Shown here: piece after piece, positions 33,291 to 41,816 of the stretch | Layout of the letters: each line of letters begins with the position of its first letter | Position numbering within the stretch: position 1 is the stretch's first letter | DNA from: Microbacterium sp. BH-3-3-3 | Lineage (GTDB): Bacteria > Actinomycetota > Actinomycetes > Actinomycetales > Microbacteriaceae | Length of the DNA stretch: 64,000 nt | Assembly: GCF_007679045.1 (NCBI RefSeq) | Contig: NZ_VEFS01000001.1 | Location: 367,520 to 431,519 of the forward strand | Reading direction: 5' to 3' | Translations under genes and position numbers: made by a program | Notes under the pieces: generated by a model | What the model was told of the DNA's origin: nothing | Database searches by the model: none | Seen by the model: only the letters and a program-made list of their open reading frames with translations

Positions 33291-33615
33291 CACCGAGGAC
33301 GACACCGAGAGCGCGGAGCGCTTCGTCGTCATCGTCGTGCGCTCGGGCGGTCTCGCGGGCCTGACGAAGCAGTGGCGGGCCGAGCCCGACCCCGAGGGTG
33401 CCCCGCACTGGCGTGCGCTGGTCGAGAGTTGCCCGTGGGACGCAGCCGCCGAGCCCTCCCCCGGAGCCGACCGCTACAGCTGGCGCATCGAGGTGCACCA
33501 CGGCGACAAGGCCGTGCACGAGGTGCGCCTCGGCGACACCCAGGTCGCGGGCCCGTGGCGCGCGCTCGTCGACGAGGTGCGCCGCGCCGCGCCCGCGACG
33601 CCGGTCCGCCGGTAG
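33277..33615 (+). CDS. Emfourin-like inhibitor of the M4 protease
   Basis: A 112-residue protein with an acidic N-terminus (MPQPDTEDDTESAE), then ERFVVIVVRSGGLAGLTKQW. That strand-rich core resembles emfourin (M4in), the slow-tight inhibitor of protealysin-like proteases. The ATG lies inside the end of the protease frame (14-base overlap), so both are made from one message, as expected for an enzyme-inhibitor pair. The Leu-rich loop after RSGG would be the contact site by analogy. The start may lie a few codons further on. Confidence 0.8.
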   Translation: MPQPDTEDDTESAERFVVIVVRSGGLAGLTKQWRAEPDPEGAPHWRALVESCPWDAAAEPSPGADRYSWRIEVHHGDKAVHEVRLGDTQVAGPWRALVDEVRRAAPATPVRR

Positions 33616-33650
33616 CCGCCGGCTCAGCCACCTCGCATCAGAGGTCCCCG

Positions 33651-33800
33651 AGCGTGTCGAAGGGGCCGGTACCCGCTCGGCGACCGGCGGCTTCGACAGG
33701 CTCAGCCACCTCGCACGCGGCAACCGGGGGCTTTGACAGGCCCAGCCACCTCGCACGCGGCAACCGGCGGCTTCGACAGGCTCAGCCACCTCGCACGCGG
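33651..33800. repeat. Second REP-like cluster with three 40-bp tandem units
   Basis: One A-type half (AGGTCCCCGAGCGTGTCG) at about 33651 is followed by three 40-bp tandem units at 33681, 33721 and 33761. Each contains CTTCGACAGGCTCAGCCACC or a close variant, then TCGCACGCGGCAACCGG. The same family as the cluster at 23423, but with a different arrangement. It sits between convergent genes. Confidence 0.85.
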
Positions 33801-33812
33801 CGGCGAAGCGCG

Positions 33813-34427
33813 TCAGCCGAACAGCCGCCGGCGGGGCTTCTTCTTCGAGGGGATGCTCTTCTGCAGGTACACCACGCCCAGCCAGCGCCCGAACTTGAAG
33901 CCGACGCGTCCCATGCGTCCGACCTCGGTGAAGCCGAGCTTCTCGTGCAGCGCGATCGAGGCGTCGGCGCCCTTGTCGCTGATCGCGGCGACCATCTCGC
34001 GGATGCCCAGCTCTTGGCAGGCCGCCAGCAGCGCCTCGAGCAGCGCGCGACCGAGACCCTTGCCCGCGGCCGCCTGACCGAGGTAGATCGAGTTCTCGAC
34101 CGTGTAGCGGTACGCCGACTTCGACTGCCACGGCTGCACGAGGGCGTAGCCGAGGATCTGTCCACTCGGCGACTGTGCAACGAGGAACGGCAGCCCGAGC
34201 TTGTCGAGCGTGGCGTACTTGTCGCGCCACTTCGCGATCGACCACGCCTTCTCGTCGAAGGTCACCACGGAGTTGCGCACGTAGTAGTTGTAGATCTCGC
34301 GGATGTCGGGGATGTCGGCGGGAGTGGCCGGCCGGATCTCGTACGAGAACGGACGCTCGGGCGCGGGCGTCTTGCGCAGGTGCGCCGGCAGACGGCGACG
34401 GCTCTTCTCGTACTCCTCTTCCAGCAC
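33813..34427 (-). CDS. GNAT N-acetyltransferase (Pat/MnaT-like)
   Basis: A 204-residue acetyltransferase. The GNAT core starts at about residue 29 (EIRPATPADIPDIREIYNYYV), with the acetyl-CoA loop QAAAGKGLGRALLEALL and the C-terminal LHEKLGFTEVGRMGRVGFKFGRW. This is the phosphinothricin/methionine-sulfone N-acetyltransferase branch, which detoxifies such amino-acid analogues. An N-terminal extension of about 28 residues and a Lys/Arg-rich C-terminus (PSKKKPRRRL) are unusual. GTG start, TAGAGT 6 nt upstream (leaderless). Confidence 0.9.
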   Translation of the reverse strand: MLEEEYEKSRRRLPAHLRKTPAPERPFSYEIRPATPADIPDIREIYNYYVRNSVVTFDEKAWSIAKWRDKYATLDKLGLPFLVAQSPSGQILGYALVQPWQSKSAYRYTVENSIYLGQAAAGKGLGRALLEALLAACQELGIREMVAAISDKGADASIALHEKLGFTEVGRMGRVGFKFGRWLGVVYLQKSIPSKKKPRRRLFG

Positions 34428-34568
34428 CCCGCCACTCTACGGGCGTCGCCGTTTCACGCGTATGACGTCGCGCGTGCGTCGACGACGCCGGATGCCGGGA
34501 CCCCGGGCCGACGTCTCGGTCGCCGCCCGCGGCATCCGGTCGCTCCGATCAGAGCGTCGCGGCCCCGC

Positions 34569-35255
34569 TCACGCCGGGATGCGCCAGTCGACGGCATCCG
34601 CCCCCTGCTCCTCCAGCAGCGCGTTGACGCGCGAGAACGGCCGGGAGCCGAAGAAGCCGCGACTGGCCGACAGCGGCGAGGGATGCGGAGACGACACGAT
34701 CGCGGTGTCACCGAGCAGCGGCGTGAGCCCCTGGGCGTCCTTGCCCCACAGCACCGCCACGAGCGGGGCGTCGCGCGCGACGAGGCAGCGGATCGCGTGC
34801 TCGGTCACCCGCTCCCAGCCCCAGCCGCGGTGCGAGGCCGGGGCGCCGGGCGCGACCGTGAGCACACGGTTCAGCAGCATGACCCCCTGCGCCGACCAGG
34901 CCGAGAGGTCGCCGTGCGCGGCGGGGGCGATCCCGAGATCGTCGGAGAGCTCGCGGTAGATGTTCGACAGGCTGCGCGGCAGCGGACGCACGTGCGGATC
35001 GACCGCGAACGACAGGCCGATGGGGTGCCCGGGCGTGGGATAGGGGTCCTGACCGACGATGAGCACGCGCACCGCGTCGAGCGGCGTGCGGAAGGCGCGC
35101 AGCACGAGGTCGCCCGCCGGAAGGTAGGGCGCGCCGTCCGAGCGCAGCCTCTCGCCGAGCGCGGAGATGTCGGCGGCCACGGGTTCGAGGGGCTGCACCC
35201 ACGAGCGGTCGATCAGACCGGCATCCGCCAGCTCGCTGAGCGAATGCGCCGTCAC
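34569..35255 (-). CDS. ung: Uracil-DNA glycosylase, family 1
   Basis: A 228-residue enzyme that excises uracil from DNA. The water-activating motif is [10 protein letters not shown] (Asp70), and the substrate-recognition motif is [28 protein letters not shown] and the [10 protein letters not shown] segment are as in Ung. The GTG start at 35255 overlaps the stop of the phosphoribosyltransferase gene as GTGA. Confidence 0.96.
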   Translation of the reverse strand: MTAHSLSELADAGLIDRSWVQPLEPVAADISALGERLRSDGAPYLPAGDLVLRAFRTPLDAVRVLIVGQDPYPTPGHPIGLSFAVDPHVRPLPRSLSNIYRELSDDLGIAPAAHGDLSAWSAQGVMLLNRVLTVAPGAPASHRGWGWERVTEHAIRCLVARDAPLVAVLWGKDAQGLTPLLGDTAIVSSPHPSPLSASRGFFGSRPFSRVNALLEEQGADAVDWRIPA

Positions 35256-35737
35256 GCCGCGTCCTCTTCGCTCACCGACCCCTGGTGCGACCACGGGAAG
35301 TCGATCCACAGCGAGGTGTCCTTCCACGCGTAGTCGGGGGTGACCACGGTCGTGGGCTTGGTGTAGATGACGGCCGAGCGGGCCTCGGCGCCGTGGCGAT
35401 CGAGCAGCTTCACGGCGAGGTCGAGCGTGCGACCGCTGTCGGCGACGTCGTCGACGAGCAGCACCCGCCGCCCCTCGAGGTACGACAGGTCGAGGGCGGG
35501 CGGCAGCACCTCGGGGGCATCGAGCACCGTACCCACGCCCGTGTAGAACTCGACGTTCAGCGCCCCGCAGTTCTTCACTCCCAAGCCGTACGCGATGGCG
35601 CCGCCGGGCAGGAGTCCCCCGCGAGCGATGGCGACGACCACCTCGGGCTGGAATCCGTCGGCCACGATCGCCCGCGAGATCTCGCGCGTGGCGGCCCCGA
35701 AATCGTCCCAGCTCAGGCGCTCGCGTTCGTCCGTCAC
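35252..35737 (-). CDS. Phosphoribosyltransferase
   Basis: A 161-residue type I PRTase. The PRPP-binding loop is [17 protein letters not shown], with a conserved ARGGLLPG loop. The fold corresponds to hypoxanthine/xanthine phosphoribosyltransferase-like proteins (Gpt type), salvaging a purine base, though the base is not certain. GAAAGGAG precedes the GTG start. It is coupled to ung, and both deal with nucleobases. Confidence 0.9.
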   Translation of the reverse strand: MTDERERLSWDDFGAATREISRAIVADGFQPEVVVAIARGGLLPGGAIAYGLGVKNCGALNVEFYTGVGTVLDAPEVLPPALDLSYLEGRRVLLVDDVADSGRTLDLAVKLLDRHGAEARSAVIYTKPTTVVTPDYAWKDTSLWIDFPWSHQGSVSEEDAA

Positions 35738-35814
35738 GGCGGACTCCTTTCATCGACTGTTCTCACCCTAGGTCTTTCCGCGAGGGGGCCCGGGCGCGGT
35801 GCTAGGGTCTCGCC

Positions 35815-37311
35815 ATGTCGCGCATCTCCAGTGCGGTCGGACGCGTGCGCACCTCGGCGCTCGGCGTGACCGCGGGTCTGATCGGGTGGTTCGTGCTCGT
35901 GGAGCTCGCCAGCGGAATCCTGCAGGGGTACTACGTGCCACTGCTCCCCGACATCGTCGGACACCTCGGCATCCGCGATGCCGACGTCAACTGGTTCGAA
36001 GCGGCGCAGCTGCTGCTGTCGGCCCTGGTCCTGCCGGTGCTGGCCAAGCTCGGCGACATGTTCGGGCACAAGCGCATCCTGCTGTTCGCGGCGATCGCGA
36101 CGGCCGCCGCCAGCTGGTGGCTCGTGTTCGCCGACTCGTTCACGACCTTCCTGCTCGCCTGGGCGCTGCAGGGCTTCTACGTGGTGTGGCTGCCGCTCGA
36201 GATCGCGCTCATCTTCGACCGCGGCCGGCGCGCGAGTCGCGGGTCGTCGCAGACGCGTCGCGCGGCGGGCCTGCTCGTGGTCGGCCTGCACGCGGGCGCG
36301 ATCATCGGCGCCCTCGCCGCGGGCCGTCTGTTCACGGCGACCGGCGGCGATCTGAAGCTCGCCCTCGCCGTCCCCGCGATCGTGGTCAGCGCGATCGCGG
36401 TGGTCATCTGGCTGGGCGTCCCCGAGTCCGAGCGCGCCGGCGGTGAGCGCCGTCTGGACCTGCGCGGGTTCGTCATCCTCGCCGCGGCCCTGCTGTGCGT
36501 CACCGGGGCCCTGTCGTTCGTCCGGCTCCCCGCCGGTCCCGGACCGGTCGCGATCATCGCGCTGCTGGTGGCGGGCGTGGCGCTGGGCGCATGGTTCGTG
36601 CGGTTCGAGCTGCGTCAGCCCGATCCGGCGATCGACATCCGCGTGCTGCGCCGCCCGGAGATGTGGCCCGTGCAGGCCACCGCGTTCCTCGTGGGCATCA
36701 GCCTGCTGGGCGCCCAGGGACCGCTCGCGACCTACATGGGCACCGACCCCGCCCTCGGCTACGGCCTGGGTCTCGATGCCACCGACCGCTCGAACGTGAT
36801 CGGCGTGTACCTGCTCTCGCTGATCGTCGGCGCGGTGCTGTTCGCCGTGACCTCCCGCCGGGCGAGCCCGCGCCTCACGCTCATCGGCGCCGCGGCCCTC
36901 GTCGGCATCGGGTACGGGCTCCTGCTGCCCCTGCACACCGGCCTGATCCCGACGCTGGCCTGCTTGATCGTGGCCGGACTCGGATCGGGCGCCCTGGTGG
37001 CGGCCATGCCCGCGGCCGCCGCCGCCGCGGCCCCGCGCGGGCAGACCGGCGTGGCCTCGGCCCTGACCAACACGACGAAGACGATCGGCGGTTCGATGTC
37101 GTCGGCGATCTTCGGCGTCGTGCTCGCCGGGGCCGCGGGAGCGGCGGTCGGTACGGCTGCGCCCCTCGCCGGTTATCTGACCGTCTGGGTCATCTGCAGT
37201 GCCGGCGGATTCGTCGCGGCCGTGCTGCTGTTCTTCGTGCCGAAGGTGGCGTTCGCGGATGCCGCCGAGGCCGAGGTCGCGGCCAGCGCAGCCCGCGGCG
37301 AGGTGGCCTGA
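35815..37311 (+). CDS. MFS drug-transporter-like protein (DHA2 type)
   Basis: A 498-residue transporter with about 13-14 hydrophobic helices. The conserved cytoplasmic loop after helix 2 is KLGDMFGHKRIL. A large loop carries GRRASRGSSQTRRAAG between helices 4 and 5. Length and topology fit the DHA2 group of proton-driven exporters. Substrate unknown. TAGGGT lies 6 nt before the ATG, with no ribosome site, so the message is likely leaderless. Confidence 0.9.
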   Translation: MSRISSAVGRVRTSALGVTAGLIGWFVLVELASGILQGYYVPLLPDIVGHLGIRDADVNWFEAAQLLLSALVLPVLAKLGDMFGHKRILLFAAIATAAASWWLVFADSFTTFLLAWALQGFYVVWLPLEIALIFDRGRRASRGSSQTRRAAGLLVVGLHAGAIIGALAAGRLFTATGGDLKLALAVPAIVVSAIAVVIWLGVPESERAGGERRLDLRGFVILAAALLCVTGALSFVRLPAGPGPVAIIALLVAGVALGAWFVRFELRQPDPAIDIRVLRRPEMWPVQATAFLVGISLLGAQGPLATYMGTDPALGYGLGLDATDRSNVIGVYLLSLIVGAVLFAVTSRRASPRLTLIGAAALVGIGYGLLLPLHTGLIPTLACLIVAGLGSGALVAAMPAAAAAAAPRGQTGVASALTNTTKTIGGSMSSAIFGVVLAGAAGAAVGTAAPLAGYLTVWVICSAGGFVAAVLLFFVPKVAFADAAEAEVAASAARGEVA

Positions 37312-37344
37312 GCCCGCGGCATCCGCCCCCGAAACGCCGAGCGG

Positions 37345-38115
37345 TCAGCGGGTCTGCAACGGACCCCGCGCCAGCAGGTGCTGCGCCGACTGCGCGACGG
37401 GACGCACCGTGACCAGGTCGAGGTTGACGTGGCCCGGCGCGTCGAGCGCGTAGGCGATCACGTCGGCCACGTCGTGGGCCGACAGCGGCGCCTCGACGCC
37501 CTCGTAGAGCTTGTCGGCGGCGTCCTTGTCTCCGCCGAGGCGGTTGAGCGTGAACTCCTCGGTGCGCACCATGCCCGGGGCGATCTCGATCACGCGGAGG
37601 GGTTCGCCGTTGAGCTCCTGACGCAGAGCGTGCACGAGCATCGCCTCCCCCGCCTTCGCGGCGTTGTACCCGCCGCCGCCGGGGTACGCCGTCTGCGCGG
37701 CCGTCGAGGTGACGAAGAGCAGGTCGGCGTGGCCCTCGTCGTCGGCCGCGCGCCGCAGCTGCGGGAGGAGGGCGGCGGTCAGTCGCTGGCTCGAGAGCAC
37801 GTTCGCCTCGAACATCCAGCGCCAGTCGTCGGCCGCGCCGTCTTCGATGCGGTCGCTGCCCCGCGCGCCGCCGGCGACGTGCACGAGGGCGTCGACGCCA
37901 CCCGTCTGGTCGAGCCACGCCGCGAGGGCGGCGACGGCGTCGGCGTCGGTGAGGTCGGCCGCGTGCGCGACGATGCCGGTCTCGGCCTCGAGCGCGTCGA
38001 GACGCTCGGCCCGACGGGCGACGCCCACGACATCCCATCCGCGCTCGCGGAGCAGGCGTGCGGTCGCCTCTCCGATTCCCGAACTGGCCCCGGTCACCAC
38101 TGCACGTCGCGTCAT
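37345..38115 (-). CDS. Short-chain dehydrogenase/reductase, classical
   Basis: A 256-residue SDR. The cofactor motif is VTGASSGIGEATA, the Ser is in FVTSTAAQT, and the active-site YNAAKAG is intact. NADP preference is suggested by Arg in VGVARRAERL. Substrate unknown. The ATG at 38115 has TAGCGT 7 nt upstream and the shared TGTCGGAGG element (38144-38136), so it is leaderless and divergent from metY, whose promoter has the same element. Confidence 0.92.
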   Translation of the reverse strand: MTRRAVVTGASSGIGEATARLLRERGWDVVGVARRAERLDALEAETGIVAHAADLTDADAVAALAAWLDQTGGVDALVHVAGGARGSDRIEDGAADDWRWMFEANVLSSQRLTAALLPQLRRAADDEGHADLLFVTSTAAQTAYPGGGGYNAAKAGEAMLVHALRQELNGEPLRVIEIAPGMVRTEEFTLNRLGGDKDAADKLYEGVEAPLSAHDVADVIAYALDAPGHVNLDLVTVRPVAQSAQHLLARGPLQTR

Positions 38116-38122
38116 GGCATCC

Positions 38123-38144
38123 ACGCTAGCGCCCTCCTCCGACA
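38123..38144 (-). promoter_or_regulatory. TGTCGGAGG-N7-TAGCGT promoter of the SDR gene
   Basis: TGTCGGAGG (38144-38136), 7 nt, TAGCGT (38128-38123), then 7 nt to the ATG at 38115. It faces the metY copy of the same element, making a 12-bp inverted repeat about 57 nt apart. Confidence 0.55.
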
Positions 38145-38200
38145 CCGCCGTCCGCGTCGCGCGGAGCGCTGTTACGGCCTGTGTCCGGGGCGCTTGTCGG

Positions 38201-38222
38201 TGTCGGAGGTCATCCCTACGCT
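38201..38222 (+). promoter_or_regulatory. TGTCGGAGG-N7-TACGCT promoter of metY
   Basis: TGTCGGAGG (38201-38209), TCATCCC, TACGCT (38217-38222), about 49 nt before the metY ATG. A GCTGAGGAGCAGTC ribosome site is present in the leader. I see no SAM-type riboswitch in this leader. Confidence 0.55.
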
Positions 38223-38271
38223 CGCAACAGGCCACGGCGACCGCCCGGCCTCCAGAAGCTGAGGAGCAGTC

Positions 38272-39594
38272 ATGTCGGCACCCGAGAACTGGCGTTTCGA
38301 GACCAAGCAGATCCACACCGGCGCTCAGCCCGACCCGGTGACCAAGGCCCGCGCCACCCCGATCTACCAGACCACCTCGTACGTGTTCGACAACGCCGAC
38401 CACGCTGCGAACCTGTTCGCGCTGGCCGAGTTCGGAAACATCTACACGCGCATCCAGAACCCCACGCAAGACGTCGTCGAGCAGCGCGTCGCGGGCCTCG
38501 AGGGCGGCACCGGCGCCCTCCTCGTCGCCAGCGGCCAGGCGGCCGAGACCTTCGCCGTGCTCAACATCGCCCAGGCGGGCGACCACATCGTCTCGTCGAG
38601 CTCGATCTACGGCGGTACCTACAACCTCTTCAAGTACACCCTCGCCAAGCTCGGCATCGAGACGACCTTCGTCGAGAACCAGGACGACCCCGAGGAGTGG
38701 CGCGCGGCGGTGCGCCCCAACACGAAGCTGTTCTTCGCCGAGACCATCGGCAACCCCAAGATCAACGTGCTCGACATCCGCTCGGTCGCCGACATCGCGC
38801 ACGAGGCCGGCGTGCCGCTCATCGTCGACAACACGATCGCGACCCCGTACCTCATCCGCCCCTTCGAGCACGGCGCCGACATCATCGTCCACTCGGCGAC
38901 CAAGTTCCTCGGCGGGCATGGCACCACGATCGGCGGCGTCATCGTCGACGGCGGCACCTTCGCGTGGTCGGAGCACTCCGACCGCTTCCCCGGCCTCACG
39001 ACCCCCGACCCCTCGTACCACGGCGCGGTCTACACCCAGGCGGTCGGCGACGGCCTCGCCTACATCATCAAGGCGCGCGTGCAGCTGCTGCGCGACCTCG
39101 GCGCCTCGATCTCGCCGCAGAGCGCGTGGCAGCTGATCCAGGGCATCGAGACGCTGTCGCTGCGCGTCGAGCGCCACGTGCAGAACGCACAGGAGATCGC
39201 GGAGTGGCTCGAGTCGCACCCCGACGTCGCGACCGTGAACTACTCGGGCCTGCCGACCTCGCCCTGGTACGCGGCGGCCAACAACTACGCCCCCAAGGGC
39301 GTCGGCGCGGTGCTGTCGTTCGAGCTGAAGGGCGGCGTCCAGGCGGGCCGCGAGTTCGTCAACTCGCTGAGCCTGTTCAGCCACCTCGCCAACATCGGCG
39401 ACGTGCGCTCGCTGGTCATCCACCCGGCATCCACCACGCACTCGCAGCTCACGCCCGAGCAGCAGCTCACCGCGGGTGTCACCCCGGGCCTGGTGCGCCT
39501 GTCGGTGGGGCTCGAGAACATCGACGACCTCAAGGCCGACCTCGACCAGGCCCTCGCCGCCGCGCGTCGCCTGTCCGAGGCCGCCCGCGCCTGA
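38272..39594 (+). CDS. metY: O-acetylhomoserine sulfhydrylase/aminocarboxypropyltransferase
   Basis: A 440-residue PLP enzyme of the Cys/Met metabolism family, making homocysteine from O-acetylhomoserine and sulfide. PLP-binding Lys211 lies in VHSATKFLGGHGT. Other motifs are TPIYQTTSYVF at the N-terminus, FAETIGNPKINV, and SVGLENIDDL near the end. The metX gene about 1 kb away supplies the substrate, so this organism uses direct sulfhydrylation. GAGGAGC precedes the ATG. A strong hairpin follows. Confidence 0.96.
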   Translation: MSAPENWRFETKQIHTGAQPDPVTKARATPIYQTTSYVFDNADHAANLFALAEFGNIYTRIQNPTQDVVEQRVAGLEGGTGALLVASGQAAETFAVLNIAQAGDHIVSSSSIYGGTYNLFKYTLAKLGIETTFVENQDDPEEWRAAVRPNTKLFFAETIGNPKINVLDIRSVADIAHEAGVPLIVDNTIATPYLIRPFEHGADIIVHSATKFLGGHGTTIGGVIVDGGTFAWSEHSDRFPGLTTPDPSYHGAVYTQAVGDGLAYIIKARVQLLRDLGASISPQSAWQLIQGIETLSLRVERHVQNAQEIAEWLESHPDVATVNYSGLPTSPWYAAANNYAPKGVGAVLSFELKGGVQAGREFVNSLSLFSHLANIGDVRSLVIHPASTTHSQLTPEQQLTAGVTPGLVRLSVGLENIDDLKADLDQALAAARRLSEAARA

Positions 39595-39633
39595 GTTTCC
39601 CGCGCCTGGGCCGAGCACACGCCCGGGCCGAAC

Positions 39634-39681
39634 ACGCGCGAACGCCCCGCCCCGGTCCGCCGGGTCGGGGCGTTCGCGCGT
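39634..39681. terminator. Strong GC hairpin after metY
   Basis: ACGCGCGAACGCCCCG-C-CCCGG, loop TCCG, then CCGGG-T-CGGGGCGTTCGCGCGT: about 21 bp of stem. It has no T-run, so it is probably a factor-dependent or stabilising 3' structure. Confidence 0.65.
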
Positions 39682-39691
39682 GCGCCCACGT

Positions 39692-39754
39692 GCGTGAGGG
39701 GTCAGAATGTGTCGCCGAGCCGCGCGCGAGGCGACAGAAACCGACCCCTCACGC
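39692..39754. repeat. Palindromic hairpin element with inner and outer arms
   Basis: GCGTGAGGGGTC...GACCCCTCACGC forms the outer arm, and TGTCGCC...GGCGACA the inner arm, separated by an internal loop. It lies between metY and the SDR gene at 39763, directly after the hairpin at 39634. The two-arm design suggests a structured RNA or dispersed repeat. Confidence 0.6.
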
Positions 39755-39762
39755 GGAGGCGG

Positions 39763-40461
39763 TCACACCTTCTGGCGCGGCCGCAGGCTGCCCAAGCCCC
39801 CGTCGACGCCGAGCACCTGGCCGGTCATCCACGCGTTCTCGGGTGCGAGGAGGAACTCCACTGCGCGCGCGACGTCGTCGGGCTCGCCGAGGCGCCCGAG
39901 CGGGTGCATGGCCTCCGACACCTTGCGCGACATGTCGCTCGCGGTGAGCTTCTCGGTCAACCGCGTCTGCACGAGGCCCGGGGCCACGGCGTTCACGCGC
40001 AGCCCGTGCGCGGCGTAGCTCGCGGCGGCCGACAGGGTGAGGCCGATCACCCCGGCCTTCGCCGCAGCGATGCCGTCGTGGTTCGGAAGACCTGCGAGGG
40101 CCGCCGCCGACGACACCAGCACCACCGCTCCCCCGTCGCGCATGTGGGATCCTGCGGCGCGGACGGCGGCGAACGCCGTGGTGAGCGAGGCCGCGATGAG
40201 CTCGTCGTACTGCTCGCGAGAGGTCAGGTGCGCGGGCTTGAGCAGCATCGAGCCCGCGAACACCGCGATGCCGTCGAGCTCGCCCGCCTCGCCGACGACC
40301 CGGTCGACGGCGTCGAAGTCGGTGGCATCCAGGGTGAAATCGGGTTCGATCCGCGAGGAATCCCGCGCGGTGGTCACGACGCGGTGTCCCGCGCCCTGCA
40401 GTCGTTTCGCCGTCGCCTGACCGATGTCGCTCGAGGCCGCGATGAGAAGGAAGTTCGCCAT
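39763..40461 (-). CDS. SDR-family protein with missing catalytic tyrosine
   Basis: A 232-residue Rossmann protein of the SDR family. The cofactor motif is relaxed (IAASSDIGQATA), the Ser site VLVSSAAAL is present, but the YxxxK site reads GIAAAKAGV, so Tyr is Ile131 while Lys135 remains. NAAGG/NNAG-like segment is changed to VFAGSML. It may be a non-classical SDR using another residue, or a non-catalytic cofactor-sensing protein. The start at the ATG at 40461 fits the fold; no strong ribosome site is visible. Confidence 0.85.
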   Translation of the reverse strand: MANFLLIAASSDIGQATAKRLQGAGHRVVTTARDSSRIEPDFTLDATDFDAVDRVVGEAGELDGIAVFAGSMLLKPAHLTSREQYDELIAASLTTAFAAVRAAGSHMRDGGAVVLVSSAAALAGLPNHDGIAAAKAGVIGLTLSAAASYAAHGLRVNAVAPGLVQTRLTEKLTASDMSRKVSEAMHPLGRLGEPDDVARAVEFLLAPENAWMTGQVLGVDGGLGSLRPRQKV

Positions 40462-40577
40462 GCCGGGATCATGACGACCGCACCCGGGAGAGAACGGGTT
40501 CTTGACAACCCCCGTCGCCGTGGTGAGCGACCGTAACAGTCCGGTCGACCCCTCCGACACCGGAGAGAATGGATGCC

Positions 40578-41783
40578 ATGGACTGGCAGATCTCCGAAGA
40601 CACGGTGCCCTCGGCCCCGGTGACGGAGGCGGACGCCCGCTCCCTCCTCGGCCGGCCCCCCGCGACCGGAGCCTGGCGCGACGGCGACCCCGTCGGCGAC
40701 CGCCGCTTCGCCTCGTTCGGCGAATTCCGCACCGAGACGGGGGGCACGCTCCCCGGCATCCGTCTCGCCTATGAGACCTGGGGTGAGCTTTCGCCCGCGC
40801 GCGACAATGCCGTGTTGATCCTGCACGCCCTCACCGGCGACAGCCACGTGCGCGGAGCGGCCGGACCCGGACACGCCACCGCCGGCTGGTGGAGCGACCT
40901 CGTGGGCCCGGGGGCCGCGATCGACACCGCCCGCTTCTTCGTGGTCGCCCCGAACATGCTGGGCGGATGCCAGGGCTCGACCGGTCCTGCGAGCATCGCC
41001 CCCGACGGGTACGAGTGGGCCTCCCGCTTCCCCTACCTGACCATCCGCGACCAGGTGTCGGCGCAGGCGCTGCTGGCCGATCAGCTCGGCATCGGCAGCT
41101 GGCACGCCGTCGTCGGCGGATCGATGGGCGGCATGCACGCGATCGAGTGGGCGGTCGGTCACCCCGACCGCGTCGAGCGCGCCGCGATCCTCTCCGCCCC
41201 GCCGATCACGACGGCCGACCAGATCGCGCTGAACTCCGTTCAGATGGACACCGTGCGCATGGACCCCCGCTTCGCCGGCGGCGAGTACTACGACGCGGGC
41301 GACGGCGACGGCCCGCACCGCGGTCTCGCGCTCGCGCGCCGCATGGCGCTGCTCAACTACCGCAGTCCCACCGAGCTCAACTCGCGCTTCCAGCGCTCGT
41401 GGCAGTCGGGGGTCAGCCCGCTGGGCCGCGGCGGACGCTTCGCGGTCGAGTCGTACCTCGACTTCCACGGCAACAAGTTCACCCGCCGCTTCGACGCGAA
41501 CAGCTACCTGACCCTCGTCGAGGCGATGAACTCGCACGACGTCGGCCGTGATCGCGACGGCGTCGACGACGCACTCGGCCGCGTCACCGCGACCACGCTG
41601 GTGCTCGGGATCGACAGCGACCGCCTGTTCCCCATCGACGGCCAGCACCGCATCGCCCGCGGCATCCGCAACACCCTCGACGGCGACGCGGCGGTCGTGC
41701 TCTCGAGCGACTTCGGCCACGACGGCTTCCTCATCGAGACCGCCGCGGTGGCGACGCACCTCCGCCGCCTCTTCGCGAGCTGA
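40578..41783 (+). CDS. metX: Homoserine O-acetyltransferase
   Basis: A 401-residue alpha/beta-hydrolase-fold enzyme that acetylates homoserine for methionine synthesis. The nucleophile is Ser182 in VVGGSMGGMHA. The acid is in LGIDSDRLFPI and the His in DFGHDGFLIE. HALTGDSHV and PNMLGGCQGSTGP are MetX hallmarks. I use the ATG at 40578, where GGAGAG is 10 nt upstream. The ATG at 40569 leaves only one base of spacing. Functionally paired with metY. Confidence 0.96.
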   Translation: MDWQISEDTVPSAPVTEADARSLLGRPPATGAWRDGDPVGDRRFASFGEFRTETGGTLPGIRLAYETWGELSPARDNAVLILHALTGDSHVRGAAGPGHATAGWWSDLVGPGAAIDTARFFVVAPNMLGGCQGSTGPASIAPDGYEWASRFPYLTIRDQVSAQALLADQLGIGSWHAVVGGSMGGMHAIEWAVGHPDRVERAAILSAPPITTADQIALNSVQMDTVRMDPRFAGGEYYDAGDGDGPHRGLALARRMALLNYRSPTELNSRFQRSWQSGVSPLGRGGRFAVESYLDFHGNKFTRRFDANSYLTLVEAMNSHDVGRDRDGVDDALGRVTATTLVLGIDSDRLFPIDGQHRIARGIRNTLDGDAAVVLSSDFGHDGFLIETAAVATHLRRLFAS

Positions 41784-41816
41784 CGATTCCGGATGCCGCC
41801 GCCTCGACCGCCCGCG

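Noticed and set aside
38145..38271. SAM riboswitch before metY
   Set aside because: None of the SAM-I/II/IV core blocks is present; the inverted repeat is explained by two facing promoter elements.
40552..40560. A further TGTCGGAGG promoter for the SDR-like gene at 40461
   Set aside because: The nonamer is present, but no TAnnnn box follows at the 7-nt distance and the start codon is about 90 nt away.
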